DNA of 64,000 bases, from positions 18,880 to 82,879 of the forward strand of contig UESW01001615.1 in NCBI GenBank assembly GCA_900491605.1, read 5' to 3'. Both the position numbers and the translations under genes were made by a program. Below are positions 24,329-35,200 of this stretch, piece by piece; the first letter of the stretch is position 1; every line of letters begins with the position of its first letter. This DNA comes from Calamus simplicifolius (taxonomy: Eukaryota > Streptophyta > Magnoliopsida > Arecales > Arecaceae). The notes beneath the pieces were generated by a model. That model searched no databases. It had not been told where the DNA came from and worked only from the letters and a program-made list of their open reading frames with translations.

Positions 24329-27240
24329 TCAAGGATCAGGGGCTGGATCGATCCCAGCAGTATCCTTAGCAACATTCGGGGAGGCTTGGCTCGTTTCGCC
24401 TACTTCAAAAGTCGTTGTTCCTTTGGCGGCAAGCTTGGAGTATCCTTCAGGAGCCACAGCCTCACTAGAACCCAAAATAGCATCAAGATCGACGTCTGAG
24501 ATATCTTCATACTCGACTTCTTCAGCCCCTGGGGTACAGGCTTCAAAGGGTTCAACATCCAAAAAGGAGAGGTTCCATTCCGGATGCTCCCGAGATATTC
24601 TGGTTCATACCTTCTTCGTGCCAAGCTGAAAAGCCTCGGCACAGGTTGCATCTTGTTCGCCCCGAAGTATGGCGCAATGCCTTTCAGCCTCGACAACTTG
24701 GCTCCGGAGTGAGGCGATTTACTCCTCGGTCTCGATGACCCGCCCTTCGAGCTCCGAGCTCCTCCGATGACTCGACACCAGTTCTCCTTGCAGGCTTTCT
24801 AATTGACCTTGGCCCTCAAGCCTCGCCTTCTCCACCTGCAAACACAGGGTTAGTCGATGCAACATTGAGCTGATGGGAAGATTAAAAAGATGATATCGTA
24901 CCTCCTCCTTCTGCCGAGCTAATCTCCTGGTTAATTTCTCGACCTCGCTGAAGGCCCTTAGCTTGTCGGCCTTAACCTGCTCGATCCTGTCCTTGAAATC
25001 ATTAATCCTCGACTGCCTGTTGTTAGCTTCTTCCCTGGACTGAGATAGCTCGTTGTCAAGCTTGGCTACTTTCTCCTGATGCCATTTGATCCTATCGTCC
25101 CTGGTGATAACACAGTGTTGCAGTTGCCAGATCTTCTCCTCCAACTCGCCAAGCATTCTGTTCAGGCGATTCCTCTCCTTGGCAACTTCTCTCCTCAGCC
25201 TGTCTCGACTTTTGTCGAACTGTTTCTTAGCAGTTTCCATTTCTTCAGCATATCTGGATGTGACCTGTGATAACTCCGAGCATACTTCATCATACCTCGC
25301 TCAAAGCCCACGTAGCTCCTTAACTTCGAGCCTTAATTTGGATGCGTCGTCGAGGGTGGCCTGATGCAATCCCCTCGCCCTCGCCAAGTTCTTGTTGGCG
25401 GTGTCCAGAACTTGCTCAAATTTATCAGACGCCTCTGCTCACAATCGGAGCTCAGTATTGACTCTCTTGGCCTGGACGCTGGCCCCTGTCGCTAGGCTCA
25501 AGCGCCAGCACAGTGCCCTAGTGATCAGAGTGCTCTGCGAAACAAAACCCAAATAAGAAAGCGCGATCAAGTTAACCAGAAAGCATCCACTACTCTGGAA
25601 TAGCAACTCACCCGGGAGGTGTAAGACCTAGCTAGTTCCATGAGGGTGGAATTGTTGATTTCAGGAAGAAGATGAACATCCTTCGCCATATTCTGCTGAC
25701 CGAATGCGGCGTCGATAAGATCCAAGTCTGCAAACTCGTTCATCAAGGGTCCCGCGCTCGGATACAATGCCGACCTCATCAGAGCAGAGAACGCCTCCTT
25801 GATAGCTGGGTCCAAACTACCAGGCTGCCCATCTGAGGGATTAGTCCGGGCAACCTCAGACTGAGAAGCCTTCAATCTCCTGGCCTCCTTCAGCAAAAGT
25901 CTAGCCTACGATTCCTCGGATACCTCGGCCAGCCCAGGCACCAATGTTCCCGAGGCTTCAGTGGGAGAAGCTTCAGCTAGAAAGTTATCATGTCCTCTTT
26001 CTTCACCCAAAGGTCCTTCTTCAATTACCGGCGCCTTCTCCTCCCCCGCAGGCTCCACCGAAGCCTCAATCTGTTCACCAGCTCCTCTAACCTCCTCAGG
26101 AGGAAGCTCTCCAGTATGAAACTCCTCCCGAGCCTCCGTTACCGTTGGCCCAACTTCACCGCCCTTTAATCCCTCCGAGGAAGGCCCTTCAATGGTAGGC
26201 TCACCCTGAACTTCCGACGGAACCTCGTCCGGGCTATCCACTATCTCCACCACCAAAGGACAAGGGATCTCGGTAACCCTCTCTGAGTCCCCCTCCGCTC
26301 TCTGCTCCTCCGTCATGACTATTGCTTCTTCCCCCAACTAAGAGAACCCCTCTCTCGTTGCCGGCGCTCCCACATCCTCTTTTCCGTATACTATCTCCGG
26401 CAAGTGCTCCTCAGAAAGATGAACCCTCTTTTCAGGCTTGCGTCTTTCCCCGCTACTGGCCTCTCTCGGGCGCTTGCTCAATTCCTTCTTTATGCGGCCC
26501 GCCAGCGTAGATCTCTTGACTGCAGGCACAGTGGGTGACCAATCAAACTGAGATACACTTGCTCGAGTGAAGTCAAAGGAAGGGGAGGACTTACCTTGCG
26601 TGTCAATGGGGCTAAGCCCGGCGGTGAAAAGGGCCTCCTCCGATAGTAAGACATTAGCCGAGAACACTTGACCGTCAAGAAGGACCCCTAGGTCCTCCTT
26701 CTCCTATTCGGATAAGGCTGGATGCGCCTCCATATCCCTAACAGGGTTTGCCCATCCCCGCGGGAAGCCGGAACCGATGTTCCCTTCGGCGATAAAGAAT
26801 CGAACCTTCCATTCCTTTATGGACGATGGCTTATCCATGATCGTCCTGAATGACCTCCGAGGTTCGATATAGGACCACTCTGAGTTCCTTCCGGATATCA
26901 AATGGTAACAAACACAGAACATGGACAGAGTTGCTGTTACCTGAACCCGGTTACACATCGAGATAAACTCGATGATACTCCACCAGCTGTTAGGAGCCAC
27001 CATTGTCGGGCAGATGTTATAAAACCTCATGATCTCTTTCGCTAAGGGATGAAGGGGAAACTGGAGGCCTGCCTTCAGACTATCTTCATCAAGAAAGATT
27101 CCATGCTCCAGCTCTTGCGAGACCCTATGCTCGGGCTCCGGCAGCCGCAGAATGACATTCGAGGGAATGCCATACTTCTGGTGCATTCTCCTCAAATCCT
27201 TGGCAACAATCTTTGAAACCATGTCGCTAGGACTCACCAT
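24329..27240 (-). pseudogene. long antisense gene of the Tat element (transposase_28-type N-terminus, coiled-coil C-terminus)
   Basis: The gene is read on minus. Exon 1 from 27240 (MVSPSDMVSKIVAKDL) holds the plant 'putative gypsy type transposon' domain: ILRLPEPEHRVSQ, GLQFPLHPLAKEIMRFYNI, then RFFIAEGN. Past an in-frame TAG at 26704 the frame continues to a GTAAGT site near 26597 and onward through further in-frame TAGs at about 26338 and 25906, with an acidic Glu/Pro-rich linker. A GTGAGT donor (about 25614) and TTTCGCAG acceptor (about 25534) bound an intron; another lies at about 24900-24838 (GTACGAT to TTTGCAG). Between them is a long coiled coil (KQFDKSRDRLRREVAKERNR). The C-terminus is acidic (PGAEEVEYEDISDVDLDAIL). 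Such antisense ORFs are known from Tat elements, but their role is not established. Despite its stops the frame is far better preserved than gag-pol. Confidence 0.8.
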
Positions 27241-27627
27241 GCTGTTGGTCGAAAGAGACGTCGAACGATGTTACAAAGGAAGCATGGGAATAAGATTCTC
27301 CGAGAAGAAACAAAAGAGCACTGCGAACGGAAAGGGCACTATTACGACTCTGTTTCTCCCCAAAGGAAACCATCCCAAAGAGAAGATAAGACATCTTGAT
27401 CGAAACACTCGGAACCGCCATCGCAGGCGCCGTGAAAATCGGGATTTGATACATGGCGCTTCCCCAACCGTTGCCCCAAAGAAACGATGGATTCGTCCCG
27501 TAAAGGCATGGCGGCCACGCAGCATTAATTAGGGCATCATTACACAGGCTGTCAAATCCAGACCCCTCCATTCAGATCGTGCCACCTGGAGTTATACTCC
27601 TTATGCCTGAACCTACGCTTCGAACTA
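27241..27627 (-). other. 5' region of the antisense gene, before the purine tract
   Basis: Between the antisense start codon and the 3' LTR. A minus frame (27571-27227) overlaps it but has no domain; this is likely the 5' untranslated region of the antisense transcript. No clear TATA box was picked. Confidence 0.4.
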
Positions 27628-27643
27628 GGGAGTGGGGGGCATG
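27628..27643 (+). other. polypurine tract of the first Tat element
   Basis: GGGAGTGGGGGGCATG lies immediately before the 3' LTR, as needed for plus-strand priming in reverse transcription. Confidence 0.85.
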
Positions 27644-28599
27644 TGTTGAGGGATAAAATCACCGTTGCATTAATAATCGTGCAAGGGGTTAGGATCAACC
27701 CTGACTCCCACTTGCTATGCAATACCAGCTAGAGATGAATCAGCCTCAATGGATCGAGGCGCCTTAGCCCTTCGGCGAGCCAAGGACTCTCAAGGCGCGG
27801 ATCATCTCTCGGCCTCAGTCGAGCTATCCCTATCTCTCGGCCTCAGCCGAGCTATAACATCTCTCGGCCTCAGCCGAGCTATCCCTGTTTCTCGATCTCA
27901 GCCGAGCTATTCCTATCTCTCGACCTTAGCCGAGTTATCCACCATGCCTCGCCAGCCAAGCTATCCACCGTGCCTTGCCAGCCGAGCTATCCATTGTGCC
28001 TCGCCGGCCGAGCTATCCTTATGCCCCTGCCAGGCCTGGGTACTCAAGCACCTCTGCGGAATCCGGCGCGGGAGAGTTTAAACCAAAATCACACCCGAGA
28101 GTGGCCTAGAGCCCTGGAGCCTACACAATCACCGAATCTCAAGTCATCAACCAACTCTCCCAGCCGTCGATCCTCTAACCAACAAGATACAAATCTTACT
28201 GACCTCATAACAAACTGGATTCGAATCCTAACGACTTTCGGACCCACGATACCTCCAAGGAATCACGTGATCCTCTATAAATAGAACCGTCTTCCGACTT
28301 CTCAGGTATGCACACTTGTTCTACTAGCTCACTCTCCATCTACCTCTGCTCACCCTTTCTCGCCATTAACGCTCCGCTCGGAGCTCTTGAAAGGCCACCC
28401 TGGAGAGATTCTTCAGCGAGTGCCTTCTCCTCATGTTTGTTGATCACTAATTTCTGCTGACTTGAGCATCGGAGGGTCTTCCGCGGAGGGCCACCCCCAA
28501 TGCCTCTCGCGTGAGGACTGTTTTGTAGGTTCGCTCAGGATGAAGCCCACTCTGGAGCTCAATCGCGTTCGAATCGAAGGACAGATTTTAATAGCAACA
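27644..28599 (+). repeat. 3' LTR of the first Tat element
   Basis: This LTR is 956 bp. It starts TGTTGAGG and ends ATAGCAACA. The ctcggcctcagccgagctat minisatellite (about 27800-28020) is slightly longer than in the 5' LTR. Many scattered differences from the 5' LTR point to an old insertion. It lies upstream of GSTZ in the same orientation. Confidence 0.93.
28264..28284 (+). promoter_or_regulatory. LTR core promoter: G-box-like CACGTG plus TATA box
   Basis: CACGTG occurs at about 28264-28269 and TATAAATAG at 28276-28284, about 920 bp upstream of the GSTZ start codon and pointing the same way. The equivalent place in the 5' LTR reads CATGTG, so the G-box core is intact only in the copy next to GSTZ. 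Use by GSTZ is inference. Confidence 0.55.
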
Positions 28600-28604
28600 T
28601 CATC

Positions 28605-29205
28605 ATTCTATGGAATTCATTTGTAAATCCTATCAATATTGGTAGGATTTTTAAGCGTTGACTCTAAAGAAGACTTTATAATCAAATGAGACTTTTTCTC
28701 CCTTCATCTGCGAATGGAATTCATTTGGGAGAGACTTGTCCTCAAATGAGGAGCACGGCTGCGGCATGTGCTATACCAAACTGGCGGCTGGCAAATCTCG
28801 ACACGGGTCTATAGAAAACGATTAAAATATTTAAAAAAATAAATGAAGAACAATTTTAATCGCGCAAAAGTTTTTTTTTTTTTTTTTTTTGATCTTTTAT
28901 GAGATGCGTCCATATCTTTCCCTTGAAATGTTTTTTTTTTTTTCTTGTTTGTAAATAAAAGCAGGCAAGCCACCGCATTCGGTCGGTTTCTTTAACATCG
29001 GAAACTGTAATAAAAAGAAATAAGATTTCTCAAATTCATCCAAAACGTTTAACTGACCGTGATCCATGGCGTCCGAACCGAAGGCAGTCGCCTCCTCTTC
29101 GCCACTTTTACTTCTCCACCTCGACCCATGGTTTAAATTCTTCGCTGTTTCGATCTCCTGAGCTGAATCCCCTTGTAATTCTGTTCCCTTTTTTAAATGC
29201 AGGAG
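28605..29205 (+). promoter_or_regulatory. GSTZ promoter and 5' untranslated region
   Basis: About 600 bp separate the gypsy insertion from the GSTZ start codon. The stretch holds two poly-T tracts (about 28868-28890 and 28930-28943) and TAAATAAAAG-type TATA candidates near 28950-28958. No TSS can be fixed. An ATG at about 29068 opens a short frame that stops before the GSTZ start and could be an upstream ORF if included in the mRNA. A phrase ending TGCAG lies at 29198-29202, so a 5'UTR intron acceptor is possible. Confidence 0.45.
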
Positions 29206-32200
29206 ATGGCGAAGCCGGCAAAGCTGACGCTCTACTCCTTCTGGAAGAGCTCGTGCTCGCACCGACTCTGGATCGTTCTCCATCTCAAAGGTTGGATTTT
29301 TATATTTTGCCTTCTGATCAAACCCTAGTTTTTTATGAATTCACCGATTTTTCCTTCTTCGGTGTCGAATGGCTCTTTTGTTTTTCTTTTCTTATAAATT
29401 AATTCAACTTCTATAGCTGTTTCACTTTTTTTTTGGGCGAATTGATTTAAATGGCAAAATGCTTCTATTTTTGGAAGGATTGGAGTACGAGTACAAGGCT
29501 GTGAACGTTCTAAAAGACGAGCAATCGGATCCAGGTAAACAATTCTATATGGGTTTGTGTTAGTGGATGTAATGGGCCACGAGACTTGCTACTTTGGATT
29601 TGGTCTTGTGGATTTACTCGTGTCTATTATTGTTGGCCTGGAAAAGACTTTGTACACCGCATCCAATATAGCAAGTCCTATGTGGGTTGCACAATCCTTT
29701 TTTATTGGTTACCTTTATGACATTCCGAGAAAAAAATTTACGACATCCCAGTTTTAAACTTACGACACCCTAGTTTTAAACTTACGACATCCGTTTAGAA
29801 AGCAAAAAAATTATGACACCCTAGTTGAAAACTTACGACAGCAAACTTACGACAGCGTAGTTATAAAATTACGACATCTACTCAGAAAACGTGTCTGTAC
29901 ATAAATTCTAAAAAAAAAGCTGAACGAATATTAATGCACGTCACGTCAAAATTTAAGATAACATCCTAGTTTTAAACTTACGACACCCTAGTTTTAAACT
30001 TACGACACCCATTCAGAAAGCAAAAAAAAAAAAAAATTAAGACACCCCAGTTTTAAACTTACGATATCCTAATTTTAAATTTATGATACTCGTTCAGAAA
30101 ACGTGTCTGGACACAAATTCCAAAAAAAAGCTGAATGAGTATTAATGTACGTCAGACAGCTTTTTTTTTGGAATTTGTGTCCAGACACCTTTTCTGAATG
30201 AGTGTCTTAAGTTTAAAACTAGGGTGTTGTAAGTTTAAAACTGGGGTGTCGTAATTTTTTTTTTGCTTTCTGAATGGATGTCTTAATTTTATAACTACGG
30301 TGTCGTAAGTTTAAAACTGGAGTGTCGTAATTTTTTTCTTTATGAATGAGTGTCTTAACTTTATAACTACGATGTCGTAAGTTTAAAACTAGGGTATCGT
30401 AATTTTTTCCCTCGAGATGTTGTAAAGCTGTCTTAACATTTTTTTAATAGGTATCGACCAATAAGAAAGGATGGTGCAGCTCAAGTAGGACTTGCTGCAT
30501 CGAAGGCGGTGTACAAAGACTTTTCCAAAGACCCTTATGATGGTAATTATATGATCTATATATTTGTGGCTGCATTCTCTTTATGTGGTTTTCAAGGGTG
30601 TAATTAAGCTGAGCTTGATTGAGCTTGGGCCTTTTCAAGCTTGGTTTTAAATTGATTTGGATCTTGAATTTTGAGATAAAGCTTGATTTCTTTACCATTA
30701 TTTGGAGCTTAATTTTAAACCAAGCTGAGCACGAGCGTAAGCATCTTGTTAATCATAAAGTAAGCTGAAATCAAAATTCAAGCTTGAATGAAGCTCAGCT
30801 CAAGCTGGAATAATAGTTTGATTCAAGCTTGATTTCCAGTTTGGTTCAGGCATGTAGTAATAGTTAGTCGATTCAAAGAATAAAAGAAATGTGCTAATTA
30901 AAGCTTTAATCTGATGGCCTCTTATTTATATGATATACAATATGTCTAAGATAAATATATTTAAGACTTATCAAGCTGAGCGTGATGACCTAGGTTAAAT
31001 ATTGGTTCGACTTGAAATTAACTTTGAACCTATTTTCATGGTTCAAGTTTCACTTCCTGAGCTTCAAATCGAGCTTTTCTTGAGTTGAGCTTGGGCTTCT
31101 CAGTTCATTTGAGTTTTATGTTCAAAATTGGATTTTGATTCATTTTTATGCATTTAAATTCTAGAGTTTGTGAAGATCAATCCACTCAAATATGTTCCAG
31201 CTATGGTGGATGGGGATACAGTGGTTTCTGACTCCTTTGCAATCATACTGGTGAGTAAAATGATGATCTCATGACTTGTTGGGTTTTACTTGCTTGCCTT
31301 TTAAACATGGTAGTTATGGTAATATTTTTCCTTTGCCTTGGACAGTATTTGGAAGATAAGTATCCTCAACATCCACTGCTGCCACAAGATCCTAAAAAGA
31401 AGGCCCTCAATCTCCAGGCAAGGCTTCCATGGCAATGCTATTACTGTCGTATGCTGCTAGTAGCATGATAGCATGAAATAGCATACTGACCTAGTTTAGT
31501 TGATATTAAGTATCTGTGAAAAATCAAGGTAAACCATAAATGATAGCATGATACAATTTTTTGGTTGGCAGATACTATTAGTTGATACTTAGTTTACTCA
31601 ATACAAATATTTAGTTGATACTAAGTGATGACGCCCGATCACCTGTGTTGAGCATCGGAAAGATTGATTTGGTCACCGATGAGATTCTCGCCCAGCCGAA
31701 CAACCTACAAGAAGTCCCGAGATCGGAGGGGTTCTTCGGGAGGACCCTCCGATGCCGAAGTCAGCGATCGAGGTCACAGCTGAAGAAGAGCTCGAGAGAG
31801 CTCTTTAGGGCAGAGAAAGCCTCGAAAATAGAGTTTCCCTGGGGAAATAGGGCAAGAGAGTGCTTATGTTTTGCATACCTGAATCTCTTGTGGACTTACC
31901 CTTTTATAGGCAGTTGAAACCTGCATGGGGATTAGCCGCATGATATTCCGTGAGGAAGAAATGTCAGCGGGATGCGTGGGGGTTACGTGGATTTGGGCTG
32001 ATTAGTGGGTTCTATCCCATCGGAGAGGAGAGCCGGCGGTTGATGGGTCAAGTCTCATCAGTCGGTGGAGTCAGCCGGTAGGTGGGCCTGGTCCCATCGA
32101 CGGCGTGGCCAGGTGGTAGGTGGGTCTGGCAACGCCAGTCTGGGCGAGTCAGAAAGACGGTGGCGTTGTCAGGCGTAGGGCCGACCTGAAGAGGTCGGGG

Positions 32201-35200
32201 CCGCCTCGGTTATCTTGGAGATGCCGGGGCCGACGGGGCCGACCTGGAGAGGTCGGGACTGCCTCGGCTACCTTGGAGATGCCGGGGCCGACGGGGCCGA
32301 CCTGGAGAGATCGGGGCTACATCGGCTAACTTGGAGATGCCGGGGCCGACGGGGCCGACCTGAAGAGGTCGGGGCCACCTCGGCTTGCTTGGAGAAGCCG
32401 GGGCCGACGGGGTCGATCTGGAGAGGTTGGGGCCGATGGGGCCGACCTGGAGAGGTCGGGGCCGCCTCGGCTACCTTAGAGATGCGAGGACCGACAGGGC
32501 CGACCTGGAGAGGTCGGGGCCGCCTCGGCTTGCTTGGAGATGCCGGGGCCGACGGGATCGACCTGAAGAGGTCGGGGCCGCCTCGGCTTGCTTGGAGAAG
32601 CCAGGGCCGACCTAAAGAGGTCGGGGCCGTCTCGGCTACCTTGGAGATGCCGGGGCCGACAGGGCCGACCTGAAGAGGTTGGGGCCGCCTCGGCTAACTT
32701 GAAGATGCCAGGACCGACGAAGCCGACCTGAAGAGGTCGGGGCCGCTTCGACTAACTTGGAGATGTCGGGACCGACGGGGCCGACCTGAAGAGGTCGGGG
32801 CCGCCTCGGCTAACTTGGAGATGCTGGGGCCGACGTGATGTGTTCGCGCCACATGGTTAATTTTGTCATGATTACTTCCGCGGCTTTATTAGCTACATCA
32901 TTGGCTACATTAGATGCCCCCCCCCCCGCTCCTGAGTACGAAGGGCGACGTGCTAGCCGTCCTTTGGGCGAAAGGGGCGCAAAAATTCAAAAATTGATAA
33001 CCAATTACAGGCGCCTTCAATGGTCGGGTGAGTCGGCGCGCCTTCCCGAGGCGATGTTGCTTCGAAAATCTTCCGTAATCATGCGGTAGGTGGGAGCTGA
33101 CGTCGACTCTGGTTGTTTCGAGGAGGTGCTTCTCGGAGGATGGGAAAAAAGGTAGGTGCCATCATTGCCTCTCCGCTTTTCAAGCATCGTCACTGGCCGG
33201 GGATCCTGCTCCTCGGCGGAACGAGCTAGCGTGCCTCGGGCGCAGGCAAAATGGCTGGCGCTGAGGACTCGGCGCAATAGGTAAAGGCCACGCGGCGAAT
33301 TCTCGGGTGATGTGATTTGAAACCGGGGTATAAAAGGCGCTCCATGGGTTCGGGGGAGAGCTTTACACTGCAATTGCTTCCCTGCTTTCTTCCTCTTTGA
33401 GCTCCCTTGCAACCCGAGACCTCCAGCCTTCGTCTTCTTACCAACTTCCAGGTTAGTCTCCATTTTTCACCCTTCACCTTTGACCCATGGACCGTAGGGC
33501 CATTAGAGAGGGTAAGAGGCCAGTGGTAGAATCATCCCCCTCCCCTGGTGAGGACCACACCTCGTTTCTCAACCAAATGCCTCGTCTGTTAGGGGGATCA
33601 TGATTCGTGACCGGCCGGGGGCGAGCGACCAACCATCTGCCCAAACCTCTCCGGTGAGAGCGGTTCCCGTCTCCTCCCGGCGTCCGGCATCTCCTTCGGT
33701 GGCTAGCCTCGGCCCGGCGGGGCCGAGGGGAATCGCCTCCACCATGACCCCCGAAGAAGTAGAAGCCCTTAGGGTCACGTATAGGGTCCCTAACTTCATC
33801 CGTTTGTCTGCGCCGGGGCCTGAAGACAGAGTGAACTCCGTCCTCCCGGGTCGGGTCGCTCTGTACGAAGAGTTCTTCCGGTGTGGGCTGCGGCTCCCCT
33901 TCCACGCCTTCTTTTTGAACCTACTAAATAGATATAGGTTAGTACCGGCGCAGTTGACCTCGAACTCGATTCGGATCTTCTGCGCCTTCGTCATTCTTTG
34001 TCATTTCCAGGGCTCCGCGGTTAGACTGTCTCTGTTCCGAGCCTTTTACAAGCTCCGCCGCCAGGGTGAGGGGACCTGATGGGTGTTGACCGCTAGGCCG
34101 GGTAGGGCCCTTCCTTTAGGTCTTCCATCCAAAAATTAGGGGTTGAAAATCTCGGTTCCTTTTTGCCCATGTGAAGGGGGTGAGGGCTGACTGGAGGGAA
34201 CTGGATGTTAGCTCCAATAAAAATTCAGCTGTGGGTGATAAGGACGGGGAGCTCTTCCGCCACCTTTCGACCAGCCAGATTCCCACCTACAAGGATCTCC
34301 TGTCCGAGGAGAACTTGTATGAGGCTAAGTTGGCCCCGGCAGTTGGTGAGCACAGGAACCTGTTCTTCTTGCCCACGGTCGGGCATTATCTTTGCTCAAA
34401 ACATCCTTCTTCTTTTCTCCTCTTCTTCTTTTCTTCTTTTCACGTACTAACATTTGTTCCTTGCGCAGCAATGAAGGTCACCACCGAGAGGTTGGAGGCT
34501 GCCTTGCGCCAGAAAAGGCTGGCGACCGGCGAGCAAGCGAGGCCAGCCAAGAGGGCACGAAGGAGGGCCCAGGCCGAACCGGCCCAGACCTCGGAAGCCC
34601 CCGCGGCCCGAGTGCCTGTGGAGGAGCCGGCCAAGGATGTGCCGATCGAGGAAGCGGTCCCCGGCCCGGCCGGGACCGAGATGGAAGAGGGGGAGATCCC
34701 AACTACCACCCAGACCGTCGTGGTGGTTTTGGACCCTGAAGAGGAAGCCCCTGCCGCCGCCGATTCAGTCGAGGCAGGGCGAGTTACAACCGCTGGGGAC
34801 CTTCCGGCTCCCGCCGAGCCGGAGACGGAGAAGGCGCCCCCCACAGTCGGAGAGGGGGAGGTTGCCATCAGGAGTTCCAATGCCGGGGTGAGGAGGCCCA
34901 GCGAGCGTAGGGCCGAGCCAGGGAGCTCGTCTCGGTGATCCGCGCACCGCCCAGATTGGCGGCCGGTTGACGAGATGCTGGGGGGGCCAGCGTGGCCGGC
35001 ACCGAGGTTTTCTACCATGGAGGATGCTGCGCGGGCCGCCGTCCTCCTATCAAGGGCACAGACTTCGGCGACCGATGAGGAGATGGGGCGGCAATCCCAT
35101 GCCGCCGTCCTCGATATGGTGATAGTGAATGTGCTACAGGTAATCCATCGAACATAGTCTCTTTTTTGACATACCTTGGTCGATCTGTGGCTAACGAATT

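Larger units (their letters stand above)
14203..28599 (+). mobile_element. complete Tat-lineage Ty3/gypsy LTR retrotransposon (14.4 kb)
   Basis: Long terminal repeats lie at 14203-15122 and 27644-28599. TCATC occurs at 14198-14202 and 28600-28604, a 5-bp target duplication. A PBS-like sequence (TTGGCGCTAGAGG) follows the 5' LTR at 15125 and a purine tract (AGTGGGGGGCATG) precedes the 3' LTR. Gag, protease, reverse transcriptase, RNase H, a second (archaeal-type) RNase H and integrase follow in that order on plus. The second RNase H, the great length and a long antisense ORF near the 3' end mark the Tat group of plant non-chromoviral gypsy elements. Gag-pol has many frameshifts and stops, so the copy is not autonomous. 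Confidence 0.94.

Noticed and set aside
29068..29173. Upstream ATG (MASEPKAVASSS) as a GSTZ transit-peptide start
   Set aside because: The frame stops before the GSTZ start, and the space to the possible acceptor at 29202 is too short for a normal intron; kept only as a possible upstream ORF.
29631..30535. A 9-bp target duplication for the intron-2 MULE-like element
   Set aside because: The nine bases on the two sides (TGTTGGCCT and AAAGACCCT) share only the end CCT; not a credible duplication without an alignment to an empty site.
31418..31450. Alternative GT donor near 31446 for GSTZ intron 4
   Set aside because: It would add 28 or more bases out of phase and a non-family peptide; the GC donor keeps phase and conserved sequence.
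32120..32673. Long frames with [18 protein letters not shown] repeats in the gypsy LTRs (also 43742-44407)
   Set aside because: They follow the ~60-bp minisatellite, whose length is a multiple of three in many units; no start context or family.
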